A stretch of 64,000 bases of DNA. Source: Xanthomonas arboricola pv. juglandis. Its GTDB lineage: Bacteria; Pseudomonadota; Gammaproteobacteria; Xanthomonadales; Xanthomonadaceae. The translations under genes were made by a program, and so were the position numbers. How positions within the stretch are numbered: position 1 is the stretch's first letter; every line of letters starts with the position of its first letter. Where the stretch lies: contig NZ_JZEF01000001.1 of the NCBI RefSeq assembly GCF_001013475.1, forward strand, positions 186,001 to 250,000. The letters run 5' to 3'. The notes under the pieces are model-generated. The model saw nothing but the letters and a program-made list of their open reading frames with translations, had not been told where the DNA came from and made no database searches. This document shows positions 19,354 to 29,348 of the stretch, one piece after another.

Positions 19354-21975
19354 TCAAAGCAACGCCTTCAACCGATACAAGGCTTCCAGCGCCTGCTTGG
19401 GCGTGAGTTCGTCCGGGTCCAGCGCCTGCAGCGCTTCCTGCGCAGCGGACGAGGGCGCGGTAAACAGGCCGAACTGTTGCGGGGCGTCCAATGCGGCCGG
19501 CGCCATCTGTGCGACATGGCTTTCGCCGCCGCGTTGTTCCAGTTCGGCCAGGCGATGACGCGCCTGGGTCACGGCGGCCTTGGGCAAGCCGGCGAGTGCG
19601 GCGACCTGCAGGCCGAAGCTGCGATTGGCCGGGCCGTCCTTGACCGCATGCATGAACACCAGGCGCTCGCCGTGTTCGACCGCGTCCAGATGCACGTTGG
19701 CGATGCCGCTGGCACCGCCGGCATGCGATTCGTCTGCCAGCGCGGTGAGCTCGAAGTAATGCGTGGCGAACAGCGTGTAGCAGCGATTGGTATGCGCCAG
19801 GTGGCGTGCAACGGCATCGGCCAGCGCCAGGCCATCGTAGGTGGAGGTGCCGCGGCCGATCTCGTCCATCAGCACCAGCGATTGCGGCGTGGCGTGATGC
19901 AGGATGTAGCTGGTTTCGGCCATTTCCACCATGAAGGTGGATTGCCCGCGCGCCAGATCGTCGCCCGCGCCGATGCGGGTGAGGATGCGGTCGATCGGCC
20001 CGATCACCGCGCGGCTGGCCGGCACATAGCTGCCGATATGCGCCAGCAGCACGATCAGGGCGTTCTGGCGCATGTAGGTCGATTTACCGCCCATGTTCGG
20101 GCCGGTGATGACCAGCATGCGGCGGTCGGCGTGCAGCTCCAGATCGTTGGGTTCGAACGGCTGGTCGCGCACCGCTTCCACCACCGGGTGGCGGCCGCGT
20201 TCGATGTGCAGGCAGGGGGCGCTGTCCAGCTCCGGCTGCGACCAATCCAGTGCCTGCGCGCGTTCTGCGAACCCGGCCAGCACGTCGAGTTCGCTCAATG
20301 CACTCGCGCAACGCTTGAGACCTTCCAGCTCGCTGCCGAGTGCATCGAGCAGGCCTTCGTACAGCAGTTTTTCGCGCGACAACGAGCGCTCGCGCGCCGA
20401 CAGCACCTTGTCCTCGAAGCTCTTGAGTTCTTCGGTGATGTAGCGCTCGGCGTTGGTCAGGGTCTGCCGGCGGCTGTAGTGCAGCGGGGCCTTCTCGGCC
20501 TGGCCCTTGCTGATCTCGATGTAGTAGCCATGCACACGGTTGTAGCCGACCTTGAGTGTGGCGATGCCGCTGCTGGCGCGTTCGCGCTGTTCCAGGTCGA
20601 TCAGGAATTGATCGGCATTGGTGGACAGGCGGCGCAACTCATCCAGATCGGCGTCGTAGCCGGTGGCGATCACGCCACCGTCGCTGAGCTTGAGCGGCGG
20701 TTGGTCCGCCACCGCGCTGATCAACAGGTGCGCGGTGGCATCGTGCTCGCCGAGTTCGGCGTGCAGCGTCTGCAGGCGCGGCGAATCCAGTGGTGCGAGG
20801 ATCGCGCGTACCTTCGGCAACAGCGCCAGGCCATCGCGCAAGGTGGAAAAATCGCGCGGGCGCGCCGAGCGCAGCGCCACGCGGGTGAGGATGCGTTCCA
20901 GATCGCCCAGCGCGCGGAAGGCCTCGCGCACGTCGGCATCGGCGCCGCTGTCGATCAGCGTGCCGACCGCGTGGTGGCGCTGCACCAGTACCTCGCGCAG
21001 GCGTAGCGGGCGGTGCAGCCAACGCCGTAGCAGGCGCCCGCCCATCGGGGTGACCGTGCTGTCCAGCACCCCGAGCAAGGTGTTGCGGGTGTCGCCATCG
21101 ACGCGCGTGTCCAGCTCCAGATGCCGGCGCGTGGCCGCGTTCATCGAGATCGCTTCGCTGGCTACTTCCATTGCGATGGAGGTCAGATGCGGCAGCCGCT
21201 GTTTCTGGGTTTCCTCGACATAGCCCAGCAGCGCGCCAGCGGCGGCGGTAGCGCAGGGCTTGTCGTCGATGCCGAAGCCGGACAGATCGTGCAACTTGAA
21301 GAACGCCAGCAGCTGGCGCCGGCCGCTGTCGGCGTCGAACAACCACGGTGGCCGCCGCCGCACGCCGACGCGGCCTCGCAGGAACTCCGGCCAGTTGTCT
21401 TCGTCGGGCACCAGCAGCTCGGCCGGTTCCAGGCGTGCGATCTCCGCTTCCAGCGCGTCCACGCTGTCCACTTCGTTGACCAGAAAACGCCCGCCGGCCA
21501 GATCGGCCCAGGCCAGGCCGTAGCCTTGCTTGCTGCGCGAGATCGCCATCAGCAAGGTGTCGCGGCGCTCGTCCAGCAGCGCCTCGTCGGTGACCGTGCC
21601 GGGGGTGACGACGCGCACCACCTTGCGCTCGACCAGGCCCTTGGCCAGCGCCGGGTCGCCGATCTGCTCGCAGATCGCCACCGACTCGCCCAACGCCACC
21701 AGCCGCGCCAGATAGCCCTCGTAGGCATGCACCGGCACGCCGGCCATCGGGATCGGCGCACCGCCGGAGCTGCCGCGCTGGGTCAGGGTGATGTCGAGCA
21801 GCCGCGCAGCCTTGCGCGCATCGTCGTAGAACAGCTCGTAGAAATCGCCCATGCGGAAGAACAGCAGCAGGTCGGGGTAGTCCGACTTGGCGGCGAAGAA
21901 TTGCTTCATCAGCGGGGTGTGCTCTACAGCCCCGTTAGCGTTCTTGGTTTTTTCTTTTGTATCAGTGCTTTGCAA
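19354..21975 (-). CDS. mutS: DNA mismatch repair protein MutS
   Basis: 873 residues if translation starts at TTG 21975 (LQSTDTKEK), which has GGAAG at the right distance and no better ATG nearby; MutS needs the following [13 protein letters not shown] region. Domain I carries the Phe-x-Glu mismatch motif in [11 protein letters not shown]. The ATPase has Walker [10 protein letters not shown], the ABC signature region [10 protein letters not shown], and Walker [19 protein letters not shown]-terminal dimer/tetramer tail ([21 protein letters not shown]) is intact. It recognises mismatches and recruits MutL. All motifs are present, so a mutator phenotype is not suggested. Confidence 0.97.
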   Translation of the reverse strand: MQSTDTKEKTKNANGAVEHTPLMKQFFAAKSDYPDLLLFFRMGDFYELFYDDARKAARLLDITLTQRGSSGGAPIPMAGVPVHAYEGYLARLVALGESVAICEQIGDPALAKGLVERKVVRVVTPGTVTDEALLDERRDTLLMAISRSKQGYGLAWADLAGGRFLVNEVDSVDALEAEIARLEPAELLVPDEDNWPEFLRGRVGVRRRPPWLFDADSGRRQLLAFFKLHDLSGFGIDDKPCATAAAGALLGYVEETQKQRLPHLTSIAMEVASEAISMNAATRRHLELDTRVDGDTRNTLLGVLDSTVTPMGGRLLRRWLHRPLRLREVLVQRHHAVGTLIDSGADADVREAFRALGDLERILTRVALRSARPRDFSTLRDGLALLPKVRAILAPLDSPRLQTLHAELGEHDATAHLLISAVADQPPLKLSDGGVIATGYDADLDELRRLSTNADQFLIDLEQRERASSGIATLKVGYNRVHGYYIEISKGQAEKAPLHYSRRQTLTNAERYITEELKSFEDKVLSARERSLSREKLLYEGLLDALGSELEGLKRCASALSELDVLAGFAERAQALDWSQPELDSAPCLHIERGRHPVVEAVRDQPFEPNDLELHADRRMLVITGPNMGGKSTYMRQNALIVLLAHIGSYVPASRAVIGPIDRILTRIGAGDDLARGQSTFMVEMAETSYILHHATPQSLVLMDEIGRGTSTYDGLALADAVARHLAHTNRCYTLFATHYFELTALADESHAGGASGIANVHLDAVEHGERLVFMHAVKDGPANRSFGLQVAALAGLPKAAVTQARHRLAELEQRGGESHVAQMAPAALDAPQQFGLFTAPSSAAQEALQALDPDELTPKQALEALYRLKALL

Positions 21976-22787
21976 GAAATGTTCTTCCGGGATGTGGCGG
22001 TCAATCAGGGTCGCCTGCGGCGAGTAACGGTGATTTGTTGCGAGGCTGTTGCGACGACCCTCCAAACGAGATCAATCGATGTTGCGACGAAACGGACGAA
22101 GCGTTGGAATGGCACAGGATGTTGCGACGGAACCAGGAGCCGTCTCACGTCGGCGCGGATGCAAGTTTAAGCCCACCCACCGACAAATCCTTGCGCTGGC
22201 GGTCGAGAGGGTGCCGGCCCTGGGTCCAAGTGGGCGATTGGCCATCGGGCCGGGGCCTTCACACGTCCATTGCCGGATCGCTCAACGCATACCGCCGCTG
22301 TCGCAGATGACTCCGCGACAGCGTCGCTAGTGCGCACGGCTGCCGGCTGGGTGTCCTGATCCCTGAGCGTGTGGCTCGGTCAGCCCGAGCACGTGCCGCT
22401 ACGTCATGACCTATGGACTTGCCGCAAGTCAGTACCAGCCAAGATGAGACCTCTACGGTCAATGTTGATGCCAAAACTTGCAGGTGTTGGCACGCCGACG
22501 CTGTCGTGCGGTGCTTGTTGGTTGTCGTCGGCCAGCCATTGTCCGTTCTGTTCGCGGAACGCGCTTCGCGTACGCAAGATGCAGCCATGCGAGCACCAAC
22601 AACGCAGCGTGCGGCGCGGCCATCAGCCGTCAAACGACGCATGCCCGGCTTGCTTGACACGCTGTTCGGCGCTCGCCGCGCAAAGGCCCGCGTGTGTGCG
22701 GTGCATTGCACCAACCGCCTGTTGTTTTGGGACTCTTTCGCCTTTGGAAAAGCTAAGATCGAAACTTGTGCAAAGTCGGAGGCGCTA
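21976..22787. other. 812-bp region between mutS and the fucosidase, no gene seen
   Basis: Divergent region. Open frames on both strands lack ribosome binding sites, and none resembles a protein. One of them is an in-frame upstream extension of the fucosidase gene, rejected because the real start has a clear GGAGG. Promoters for both genes must lie here but I cannot place them. Confidence 0.4.
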
Positions 22788-24713
22788 ATGATCGATCGTC
22801 GTACCTTTCTTGCCACGGGTGTGCTGGCCGCCGCCAGCTTCAGTGCCTCGGCAGCTCGCATCGCGCAAACGCCACGCGCCAGCAGCCCCGCGCCGTGGGG
22901 TGCGGTGCCCAGTGCGCGACAGCTGCGCTGGCATCGGTGGGAGCAATACGCCTTCGTGCATTTTGCGATGAACACCTTCACCGACAAGGAATGGGGCTAC
23001 GGCGACGAGGATCCGCGCAAATTCGATCCCAGCGATTTTTCAGCCGATCAGATTGTTGCTGCTGCCAAGGCCGGCAATCTGAAAGGGCTTATTTTCACGG
23101 CCAAGCATCACGATGGGTTTTGTCTTTGGCCGACGCGCCTGACCGAGCATTGCATCCGAAACTCGCCCTACAAGAACGGCAAGGGTGACATCGTCGGCGA
23201 AATGGCAGCGGCGTGTCGTCGCGCTGGCCTGGCGTTCGGCATCTACCTGTCCCCCTGGGATCGCAATCATGCCGAGTATGGGCGTCCCGGCTATCTCGAC
23301 TATTTCCGCAAGCAGATCGTCGAACTCTGCACAGGCTATGGCGACCTGTTCGAGTTCTGGTTCGACGGCGCCAATGGCGGCGACGGCTACTACGGTGGAG
23401 CGCGCGAATCGCGCAAGATCGATGCGCCCGCTTACTACAACTGGCCACGGATGATCGAGCTGGTGCATCGGCACCAGCCGATGGCCTGCACCTTCGACCC
23501 GCTCGGCGCCGATATCCGCTGGGGCGGCAACGAGGACGGTATCGCCGGCGATCCGAGCTGGCCAACCATGCCCAATGCCCCGTATACCCAGGAAAACGGC
23601 AATTCCGGTGTGCGCGGCGGGGCGCTGTGGTGGCCGGCCGAAACCAACACCTCGATCCGCCCTGGCTGGTTCTACCATGCCGATGAAGACGGCAAGGTGC
23701 GCAGCCCGGAGAACCTGGTGCGCTATTTCGACACCTCGGTCGCGCGCGGCACCAACATGAACCTCAATCTTCCGCCCGACCGACGCGGCCGCATCCCCGA
23801 CCACGATGTGGCGGTGCTGCAGAGTTTCGGCGACGCGATCCGCGCCAGCTTCGCCATCGATCTGGCCAAGGGTGCCAGGGCCAGTGCCAGCGCATCGCGT
23901 GGCCCGGGGTTCGAGCCGGCGCGCGTCCTCGACCGCCAGCCGGACAGCTACTGGTCCACGCCGAACGAGGTCACCACGCCGACGCTGACGCTGGAATTGT
24001 CGGCGGTGCACAGCTTCGACCTGATCCGGCTGCGCGAGTATCTGCCGCTGGGCGTGCGCGTCACCCGCTTCGCGGTCGAAGCCGAGGTCGATGGACAATG
24101 GCGGCGGCTGGCCGAAGCGCAGTGCATCGGTGCACAGCGCATCGTGCGACTGGATCGCCCGATAGCCGCACGCCGGGTGCGCCTGGTCGTGCTGGAGGCG
24201 CCGGTGTGCCCGGCGATCAGCGAATTCGCGCTGTTCAGCGCCGTCGCGCCGGTGCGGGTCGCGCGGCCGACCACGAACGCGCCAGACGTGCTGTCCACGG
24301 CCGGCTGGCGAATCGTCGAGGCCAGCGCGCCAGGGGCGGACACGTTGCTCGACGACGATGCCAGCACGATCTGGATCACGCCCGCTCCTACGCCGGGCCA
24401 TCCCGTACAAGCGACCATCGACCTCGGTGCGCTGCGTCAGGTTGCCGGCTTCAGCCTCACGCCCTCGCGCACGGTGATGAACGGTGAGGCGCCGCCTAGG
24501 GGCTATCGCGCTGAAACCAGCGAAGATGGGCAGCACTGGCAGCCGGCTGGCGCCGGCGAGCTGTCCAATATCGCTTATGCGCTCTCGACCCAGCGCCTGA
24601 ATTTCCCCGAGGTCCGCCAGATCCGCTACCTGCGGCTGTCGTTCGCGGAGACGGCGGTGCCCGCCGACCGGTTGGCGATCGCGGGTATCGGTGCGTTCTC
24701 GCGCTTGCGATGA
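22788..24713 (+). CDS. Tat-exported GH29 alpha-L-fucosidase with C-terminal F5/8-type domain
   Basis: 641 residues from ATG 22788, with CGGAGG 5 bases before it. The N-terminus DRRTFLATG is a twin-arginine signal followed by a hydrophobic stretch. GH29 core: FVHFAMNTFTDKEWGYGDEDP, GLIFTAKHHDGFCLWPT and DLFEFWFDGANGG with nucleophile D193. Beyond residue about 350 come discoidin-like repeats that could bind sugar. It would remove fucose from plant glycans such as xyloglucan or N-glycans/arabinogalactan; the linkage cannot be read. It lies near the galactan operon but on the other strand. Confidence 0.9.
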   Translation: MIDRRTFLATGVLAAASFSASAARIAQTPRASSPAPWGAVPSARQLRWHRWEQYAFVHFAMNTFTDKEWGYGDEDPRKFDPSDFSADQIVAAAKAGNLKGLIFTAKHHDGFCLWPTRLTEHCIRNSPYKNGKGDIVGEMAAACRRAGLAFGIYLSPWDRNHAEYGRPGYLDYFRKQIVELCTGYGDLFEFWFDGANGGDGYYGGARESRKIDAPAYYNWPRMIELVHRHQPMACTFDPLGADIRWGGNEDGIAGDPSWPTMPNAPYTQENGNSGVRGGALWWPAETNTSIRPGWFYHADEDGKVRSPENLVRYFDTSVARGTNMNLNLPPDRRGRIPDHDVAVLQSFGDAIRASFAIDLAKGARASASASRGPGFEPARVLDRQPDSYWSTPNEVTTPTLTLELSAVHSFDLIRLREYLPLGVRVTRFAVEAEVDGQWRRLAEAQCIGAQRIVRLDRPIAARRVRLVVLEAPVCPAISEFALFSAVAPVRVARPTTNAPDVLSTAGWRIVEASAPGADTLLDDDASTIWITPAPTPGHPVQATIDLGALRQVAGFSLTPSRTVMNGEAPPRGYRAETSEDGQHWQPAGAGELSNIAYALSTQRLNFPEVRQIRYLRLSFAETAVPADRLAIAGIGAFSRLR

Positions 24714-24720
24714 GGCTTGC

Positions 24721-24751
24721 GCTCCCGCGCCGCCATGCGCCGCGCGGGAGC
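24721..24751 (+). terminator. Hairpin after the fucosidase gene
   Basis: GCTCCCGCGC/GCGCGGGAGC is a perfect 10-bp stem with an 11-base loop, starting 8 bases past the stop. No T-run. Confidence 0.6.
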
Positions 24752-24925
24752 ACATCGTTGCGGTGATGCAGTGTCGCGGGCATGAGATGGATCAGGCGAA
24801 GCGATCGAGAGAGAAATCACCTGTTCGCAGCACGCGGTGACCTGAATCTTGAACCGTGCTTGCACACCGCCGTTCCGGATGACGCGCTATGGTACGCGGC
24901 GCATGGGGCAAGCGATCGGTTGGGT

Positions 24926-25231
24926 ATGGAACAGAAACAGCAAGAGTGGATGCAGGCCGTGACCGAGGCGCTCAGCGACCTGCTGGCCGCACGCGTGGCC
25001 CAGGCCACGCTGCTGGAAGCGATGATGGTCTCGCATCCCGACCCGGTGATGCTGCGCAAGGCGTGGGACGAGCTGTCGTCCCAGCGCATCGCGTATGTGG
25101 CGCAGAAAAAGGCGGTCGCCGCCGATCCGCGGCCGATGGATGCCTACACGCTTGAGCAGTTCCAGGCGTGGGAAGAAAAGCTCAGCCGCTACTTTCCGCG
25201 TGCGCCGGATGCAGGGAGCACGGATGCGTGA
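24926..25231 (+). CDS. Small hypothetical protein
   Basis: 101 residues from ATG 24926. Soluble, helical and rich in Gln, Ala and Met (MEQKQQEWMQAVTEALSDLL), with a charged C-terminus and no signal or membrane segment. The longer open frame upstream has no homology-like content. I do not recognise the family. No operon partner: the fucosidase ends 212 bases earlier and the next gene is convergent. Confidence 0.5.
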   Translation: MEQKQQEWMQAVTEALSDLLAARVAQATLLEAMMVSHPDPVMLRKAWDELSSQRIAYVAQKKAVAADPRPMDAYTLEQFQAWEEKLSRYFPRAPDAGSTDA

Positions 25232-25298
25232 ACCGGCCCGCCAGCAATCCAGTCGCGCGACCTAGCGGCGGTGGGCCGGGCGGGTGTCGCCACTGCCT

Positions 25299-25326
25299 GT
25301 CGCTTGCGCACGCAGGCGCAGGCGAC
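25299..25326. terminator. Hairpin between convergent genes
   Basis: GTCGCTTGCGC/GCGCAGGCGAC forms an 11-bp stem with one G-U pair and loop ACGCAG, between the small hypothetical gene and the end of the GH2 gene. It could serve either strand. Confidence 0.45.
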
Positions 25327-25422
25327 TGACTGTGCCAGGAGCCGGTCATGGCTCCCAGTCCTGCGGTCGGTTGGTGCCGACATGGTTCCTGATGATCACT
25401 GCAGCCGCTGCTACGACCTGCG

Positions 25423-27990
25423 TCAGGCCACCGATGCGCGCGGTTTGGCCTTGTCGGCATCCAGGCGCAGGGTGGCAGCGGCGAGGCCGGGTGCGGTGGC
25501 CTGCAAGACGATGCTGCCGGCGCTGCGCGTGCTCTGCAGCAGGGCCGCACACAGTCCATTGAAGGCCTTGCGTTGCGGCGCCTTGTCGTCCTCATGGCTG
25601 GCAGGGTCGCCGTTGCCCACGCCGATCAACCGCGCAGGCCCGCGCAGCGCGAACTGCACCAGGCTGTCGGCGGTCGGCACCAGGCGGCCCTGCGCATCGA
25701 CGATCTCCACCTTGACCACCGCCACGTCTTCGGCATCGGCGCGCACTGCATTGCGGTCGCAGCTCAGGCGGATCGCTGCCGGCTTGCCGGCCGTCTCGCG
25801 GCGTTCGCTGAGCACCAAGTTGCCGCCGCGATAGCCGCGTGCCTCGATCACGCCCGGTGCGTACGCCACGCGCCATTCGACATGGCCATAGGCCGGCACC
25901 TGCTGCAGGCCCTGGCTGACGCCGTTGACCAGCAGTTCCACCGCTTCGAGATTGCTGTGGCACCAGACCTGGACGCGGCCCTTGTCATCGGGCTGCAGCA
26001 GGCCGTCCCAGTTCCAGTGCGGGAACAGATGCAGCACTGGTTCGCTGGTCCATTGCGCGCGGTAGTACCAGTAGTTGTCCTTGGGAAACCCGCAGCTGTC
26101 GAGCACGCCGAACTGCGAGGCGACATTCGGCCAGCGGTTGTAGGGCGTGGGTTCGCCGCGGTAATCGAAGCCGGTCCAGATAAAGCCGCCAGCGATATAC
26201 GGGCGCTGCGCGACATAGCTCCACCAGGCTTCGGCGGTGCTGGCCCACCATGGGTGGTCGGTGTCGTAGGCGCGGGTGTAGCCGCGCGCGTCGTCGCGCT
26301 GGTAGTTACCGCGCACCGACACGGTGCTGCCGGTTTCGCTGCCGTAGATCGGAATATGCGGATATTCCGCGTGGAAGCCATCCATCTGGCTGGTGCGGTA
26401 GTTGAAGCCGACCACATCCACGACCTGGCCAACCCCATCGCCAAAGCCCTTGTCCATGGCGAAGGTGGTGGGGCGGGTGGGATCGAGCTGGCGCACGCGT
26501 TGCTGCATGCGGCTGACGATGCGCGCGCCGCGCTCGGTGACCTGCTGCGGCTCTTCGTTGCCGAGCGACCACAGGATCACGCTGGGATGATTGCGCCCGC
26601 GCCGCACCATCGTCTCCAGCTCGCCCATCGCCTCGGGGTCGGTGGACATGCGGCGGGTTTCCTCGATCACGAACATGCCGAGCCGATCGCATAGCGCGAG
26701 CAGTTCGGGCGTGGCCGGATTGTGCGAGCTGCGGTACGCGTTGCAGCCCATCGACTTGAGCTGGCGCAGGCGCCATTCGTGCAGGCTGTCGGGGACGGCG
26801 GTGCCGACGCCGGCGTGGTCCTGGTGATTGTTGGTGCCGTGCAGCTTGAGCGGCGTACCGTTCAACAGGAAGCCGCGTTGTGCATCGAAGACGGCCGTGC
26901 GCACGCCGAACGGCGTGACCAGCGCATCGACCGCCTTGCCGTCGCTGTGCACGCTGGTGGTCAGGCGGTAGAGCTGCGGGGTGTCGATCGACCATAGCGC
27001 CGCTTCGCCGAGCGGCAGGGTCTGTTCGACGAGGTGCACCTGGCCGGGTGCAACGGTGACCGCGGTGCTGGCTGCCTGTGCGACGACGCGTCCATCCGGG
27101 GCGGTCACGCGCGCCTGCACCGTGCACTGGCGCGGGGCGCTGCCGTCGTTGCGCACCTCGGTGGACAGCTGCGCGGTGGCGGTGGCGCCTTGCAGCGTGC
27201 TGCGCACGAATACGCCGTCCTGCGGCAGATGCAGCGGGTCGGTCTTGTGCAACCACAGATGGCGATAGATGCCGGCGCCTTCGTAGAACCAGCCTTCGCC
27301 CAGCGTGGCATCCACTCGCACCGCAATCAGGTTGGGTTTGCCGTAGTCGAGCACCTCGCTGAGGTCGACCTCGAAGCCGCAATAGCCGCTGGCATTGCGC
27401 CCGACGATGTGGCCATTGCAGAACACGATGCAGTCGCGGAACACGCCGTCGAACACCAGGCTGATGCGCTTGCCCAGATCGTCTGCGGGAATCTGCAGCA
27501 CGCGGCGATACCAGCCCACGCTGGTTTCCGGAAAGCTCGTGCCCAGCGGTTTGTAGCCGTGCGCGGCGGCCGGATCTTCCTCGGTGATGGTGGCCGAGAT
27601 CGGTTCCTGCCGGAAGGGCAGGGTGACGGCCCAGTCGTGCGGCAGATCCAGCAGTTCCCAGCCACTGTCGTCGAAGGCGAGTTGCGCGGCGGTGGCGGTG
27701 TCCTTGCCGGCCTTGGCGAAGCTGCGCTGGAAGGTACCGAACTCGAAGTCGCGCGCTGGGTCGCTGGCATGGCCCAGATGGAAGCGCCAGCCAAAGTCGA
27801 ACAGCAGCCGTTCGCGTGGTGCCAGGGCTGCATCGCCGAGCGCGGCAAGCGGCGTGGCGGTATTACCTGCAGCTGGTGCTGCAGCGGCGATGGCGGGCAG
27901 CAACGCACCGGCCGTACCGACCGGGAGTGCGGCACTCACGCCGCTGGCGAGCATGCCGCGCAGCAGTTCGCGGCGATTGATGCCGGTCAT
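25423..27990 (-). CDS. GH2 beta-galactosidase, Tat-exported
   Basis: 855 residues. The N-terminus NRRELLRGM plus a hydrophobic Ala-rich stretch is a twin-arginine signal. GH2 order: sugar-binding jelly roll (60-250), immunoglobulin-like domain (255-365), TIM barrel with LWSLGNEEP (acid/base E479) and YGSETGS (nucleophile E552), then C-terminal beta domains of the DUF4982/GH2-C type. It probably releases galactose from the oligosaccharides made by the upstream endo-galactanase. Its start overlaps the GH53 stop by 4 bases (ATGA), so the two are translationally coupled. Beta-galactosidase is inferred from context; other beta-glycosides are possible. Confidence 0.9.
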   Translation of the reverse strand: MTGINRRELLRGMLASGVSAALPVGTAGALLPAIAAAAPAAGNTATPLAALGDAALAPRERLLFDFGWRFHLGHASDPARDFEFGTFQRSFAKAGKDTATAAQLAFDDSGWELLDLPHDWAVTLPFRQEPISATITEEDPAAAHGYKPLGTSFPETSVGWYRRVLQIPADDLGKRISLVFDGVFRDCIVFCNGHIVGRNASGYCGFEVDLSEVLDYGKPNLIAVRVDATLGEGWFYEGAGIYRHLWLHKTDPLHLPQDGVFVRSTLQGATATAQLSTEVRNDGSAPRQCTVQARVTAPDGRVVAQAASTAVTVAPGQVHLVEQTLPLGEAALWSIDTPQLYRLTTSVHSDGKAVDALVTPFGVRTAVFDAQRGFLLNGTPLKLHGTNNHQDHAGVGTAVPDSLHEWRLRQLKSMGCNAYRSSHNPATPELLALCDRLGMFVIEETRRMSTDPEAMGELETMVRRGRNHPSVILWSLGNEEPQQVTERGARIVSRMQQRVRQLDPTRPTTFAMDKGFGDGVGQVVDVVGFNYRTSQMDGFHAEYPHIPIYGSETGSTVSVRGNYQRDDARGYTRAYDTDHPWWASTAEAWWSYVAQRPYIAGGFIWTGFDYRGEPTPYNRWPNVASQFGVLDSCGFPKDNYWYYRAQWTSEPVLHLFPHWNWDGLLQPDDKGRVQVWCHSNLEAVELLVNGVSQGLQQVPAYGHVEWRVAYAPGVIEARGYRGGNLVLSERRETAGKPAAIRLSCDRNAVRADAEDVAVVKVEIVDAQGRLVPTADSLVQFALRGPARLIGVGNGDPASHEDDKAPQRKAFNGLCAALLQSTRSAGSIVLQATAPGLAAATLRLDADKAKPRASVA

Positions 27991-29186
27991 GGCTGGGTCC
28001 TCTTGTCGGTATCCGCAGCGTTGCCTTGCGTGCCCGCAGCAGGCTTGCTTGTCGTTGCAGGCACGCCGGTATACGGGTGGCGCATGAAGTCGATCGCCGG
28101 CAGCACTTCATTGGCGTGCTTGAAGTCGAAGAAGCTTGCGTTTTCCCACGACGAGCCGGTGCCCCAGCGGGTCTTGCAACTGCTGCTGGTCCATGCCGGC
28201 TCCCAGTACACGACGCCGGCGCCGCCGGTGTCGATCACCAGCTGAGTGAGATCGACCATGTAGCGGAACTGGCCCTGCGGCGTGGCCGGGTAGCCGGGAA
28301 TCAGCGAGTCTTGGCCGAGCAGATTGTGCGAGGTGTCGCCGGAGTCCAGCGTCCACGGATAGGCGGTTTCCACCACCACCACGTCGGCATCAAAGCGGCC
28401 GCGCAGGCGCTTGATGGTCCTGCCCAGCTCGGCCATCGACTGGGTCGACCACTTGCGGTAGTAGCTGATGCCGATCAGATCGTAGTCGGTGACGCCGGCC
28501 TTGGTCGCGGCGGCAAACCACGGTTCCACATTCTCCGGCTGGGCGATATGCAGCATCACCCGCGGCTTGATCGCCGAGCGTGCGCCGATGTCGCGTACCG
28601 CCTTGATGCCGGCGTTGAACAGCTTGGCATTGCGCTGCCAGTCGATGGGGCGCTTTTTGTCCCACGGCTTGCTGTCCATCAGATCGGAATTGCTTTCGTT
28701 GCCGACCTGCACCAGCTCCGGCATCAGGCCGGCACGGTCGAGCGCGCTGAGCGTGTCGTAGGTGAAGCCGTAGAGCGTGCGCGCCAGTTCATCGGTGTCG
28801 GTGATGCTGGCCCAGGCCTTGGGAATCAGCTGTTTTTCGCCGTCGGCCCAGTCGTCGGAATAGTGCAGGTCCAGCAGCACCTGCATGCCTTGCGCGCGTG
28901 CGCGTGCGATGGTCTTCTTGACGTCGGACAGGTCGCTGTAGCGGGTCCAGCGGGCATCGTTCCACAACCGCACGCGCACCAGATTGGCACCGTGCGCATG
29001 GAAGAGTTCGAACGGGTCCTTGACCACGCCGTTCTCGCGGTATTGCACACCGCATTCCTCCATCTCGTTGACGTAGGACAGGTCCGCGCCCAGATACAAC
29101 GTGGCGGGGGCCGGGGCGGCGTGTGCGAAGGTGGAGATGGCCAGCGCGAGCAGCGCGGGCGTCCAGAGGCGGCGTGTGGAGCGCAT
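27987..29186 (-). CDS. Secreted GH53 arabinogalactan endo-beta-1,4-galactanase
   Basis: 399 residues from ATG 29186, chosen because a signal peptide (MRSTRRLWTPALLALAISTF, cleavage after AHA) begins there. GH53 motifs are LGADLSYVNEMEECG at the start of the barrel, DLHYSDDWADGEKQ, ELVQVGNESN with acid/base E164, and VVVVETAYPW with nucleophile E273. It cuts beta-1,4-galactan side chains of pectic rhamnogalacturonan I. It lies between the TonB-dependent receptor and the GH2 gene in one operon. The C-terminal 20 residues are Ala/Thr-rich. Confidence 0.93.
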   Translation of the reverse strand: MRSTRRLWTPALLALAISTFAHAAPAPATLYLGADLSYVNEMEECGVQYRENGVVKDPFELFHAHGANLVRVRLWNDARWTRYSDLSDVKKTIARARAQGMQVLLDLHYSDDWADGEKQLIPKAWASITDTDELARTLYGFTYDTLSALDRAGLMPELVQVGNESNSDLMDSKPWDKKRPIDWQRNAKLFNAGIKAVRDIGARSAIKPRVMLHIAQPENVEPWFAAATKAGVTDYDLIGISYYRKWSTQSMAELGRTIKRLRGRFDADVVVVETAYPWTLDSGDTSHNLLGQDSLIPGYPATPQGQFRYMVDLTQLVIDTGGAGVVYWEPAWTSSSCKTRWGTGSSWENASFFDFKHANEVLPAIDFMRHPYTGVPATTSKPAAGTQGNAADTDKRTQP

Positions 29187-29348
29187 GCAATTCCTCGACA
29201 GATGAAACGCGGAGCGGGTGACAGCCTGCCGCATGCGGCGGTGCCGTCGTGCGGGCGGTGCGCGCAATCACAACGTCAGCGACGTAGGCGATTGCGCACA
29301 CCGCGCGCAGTGGTGGAGCAGGCGTGCAGCAGCGGTGTCAGCGGTGCT

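Noticed and set aside
22413..22787. N-terminal extension of the fucosidase
   Set aside because: No ribosome binding site, and the downstream ATG has GGAGG and a twin-arginine signal.
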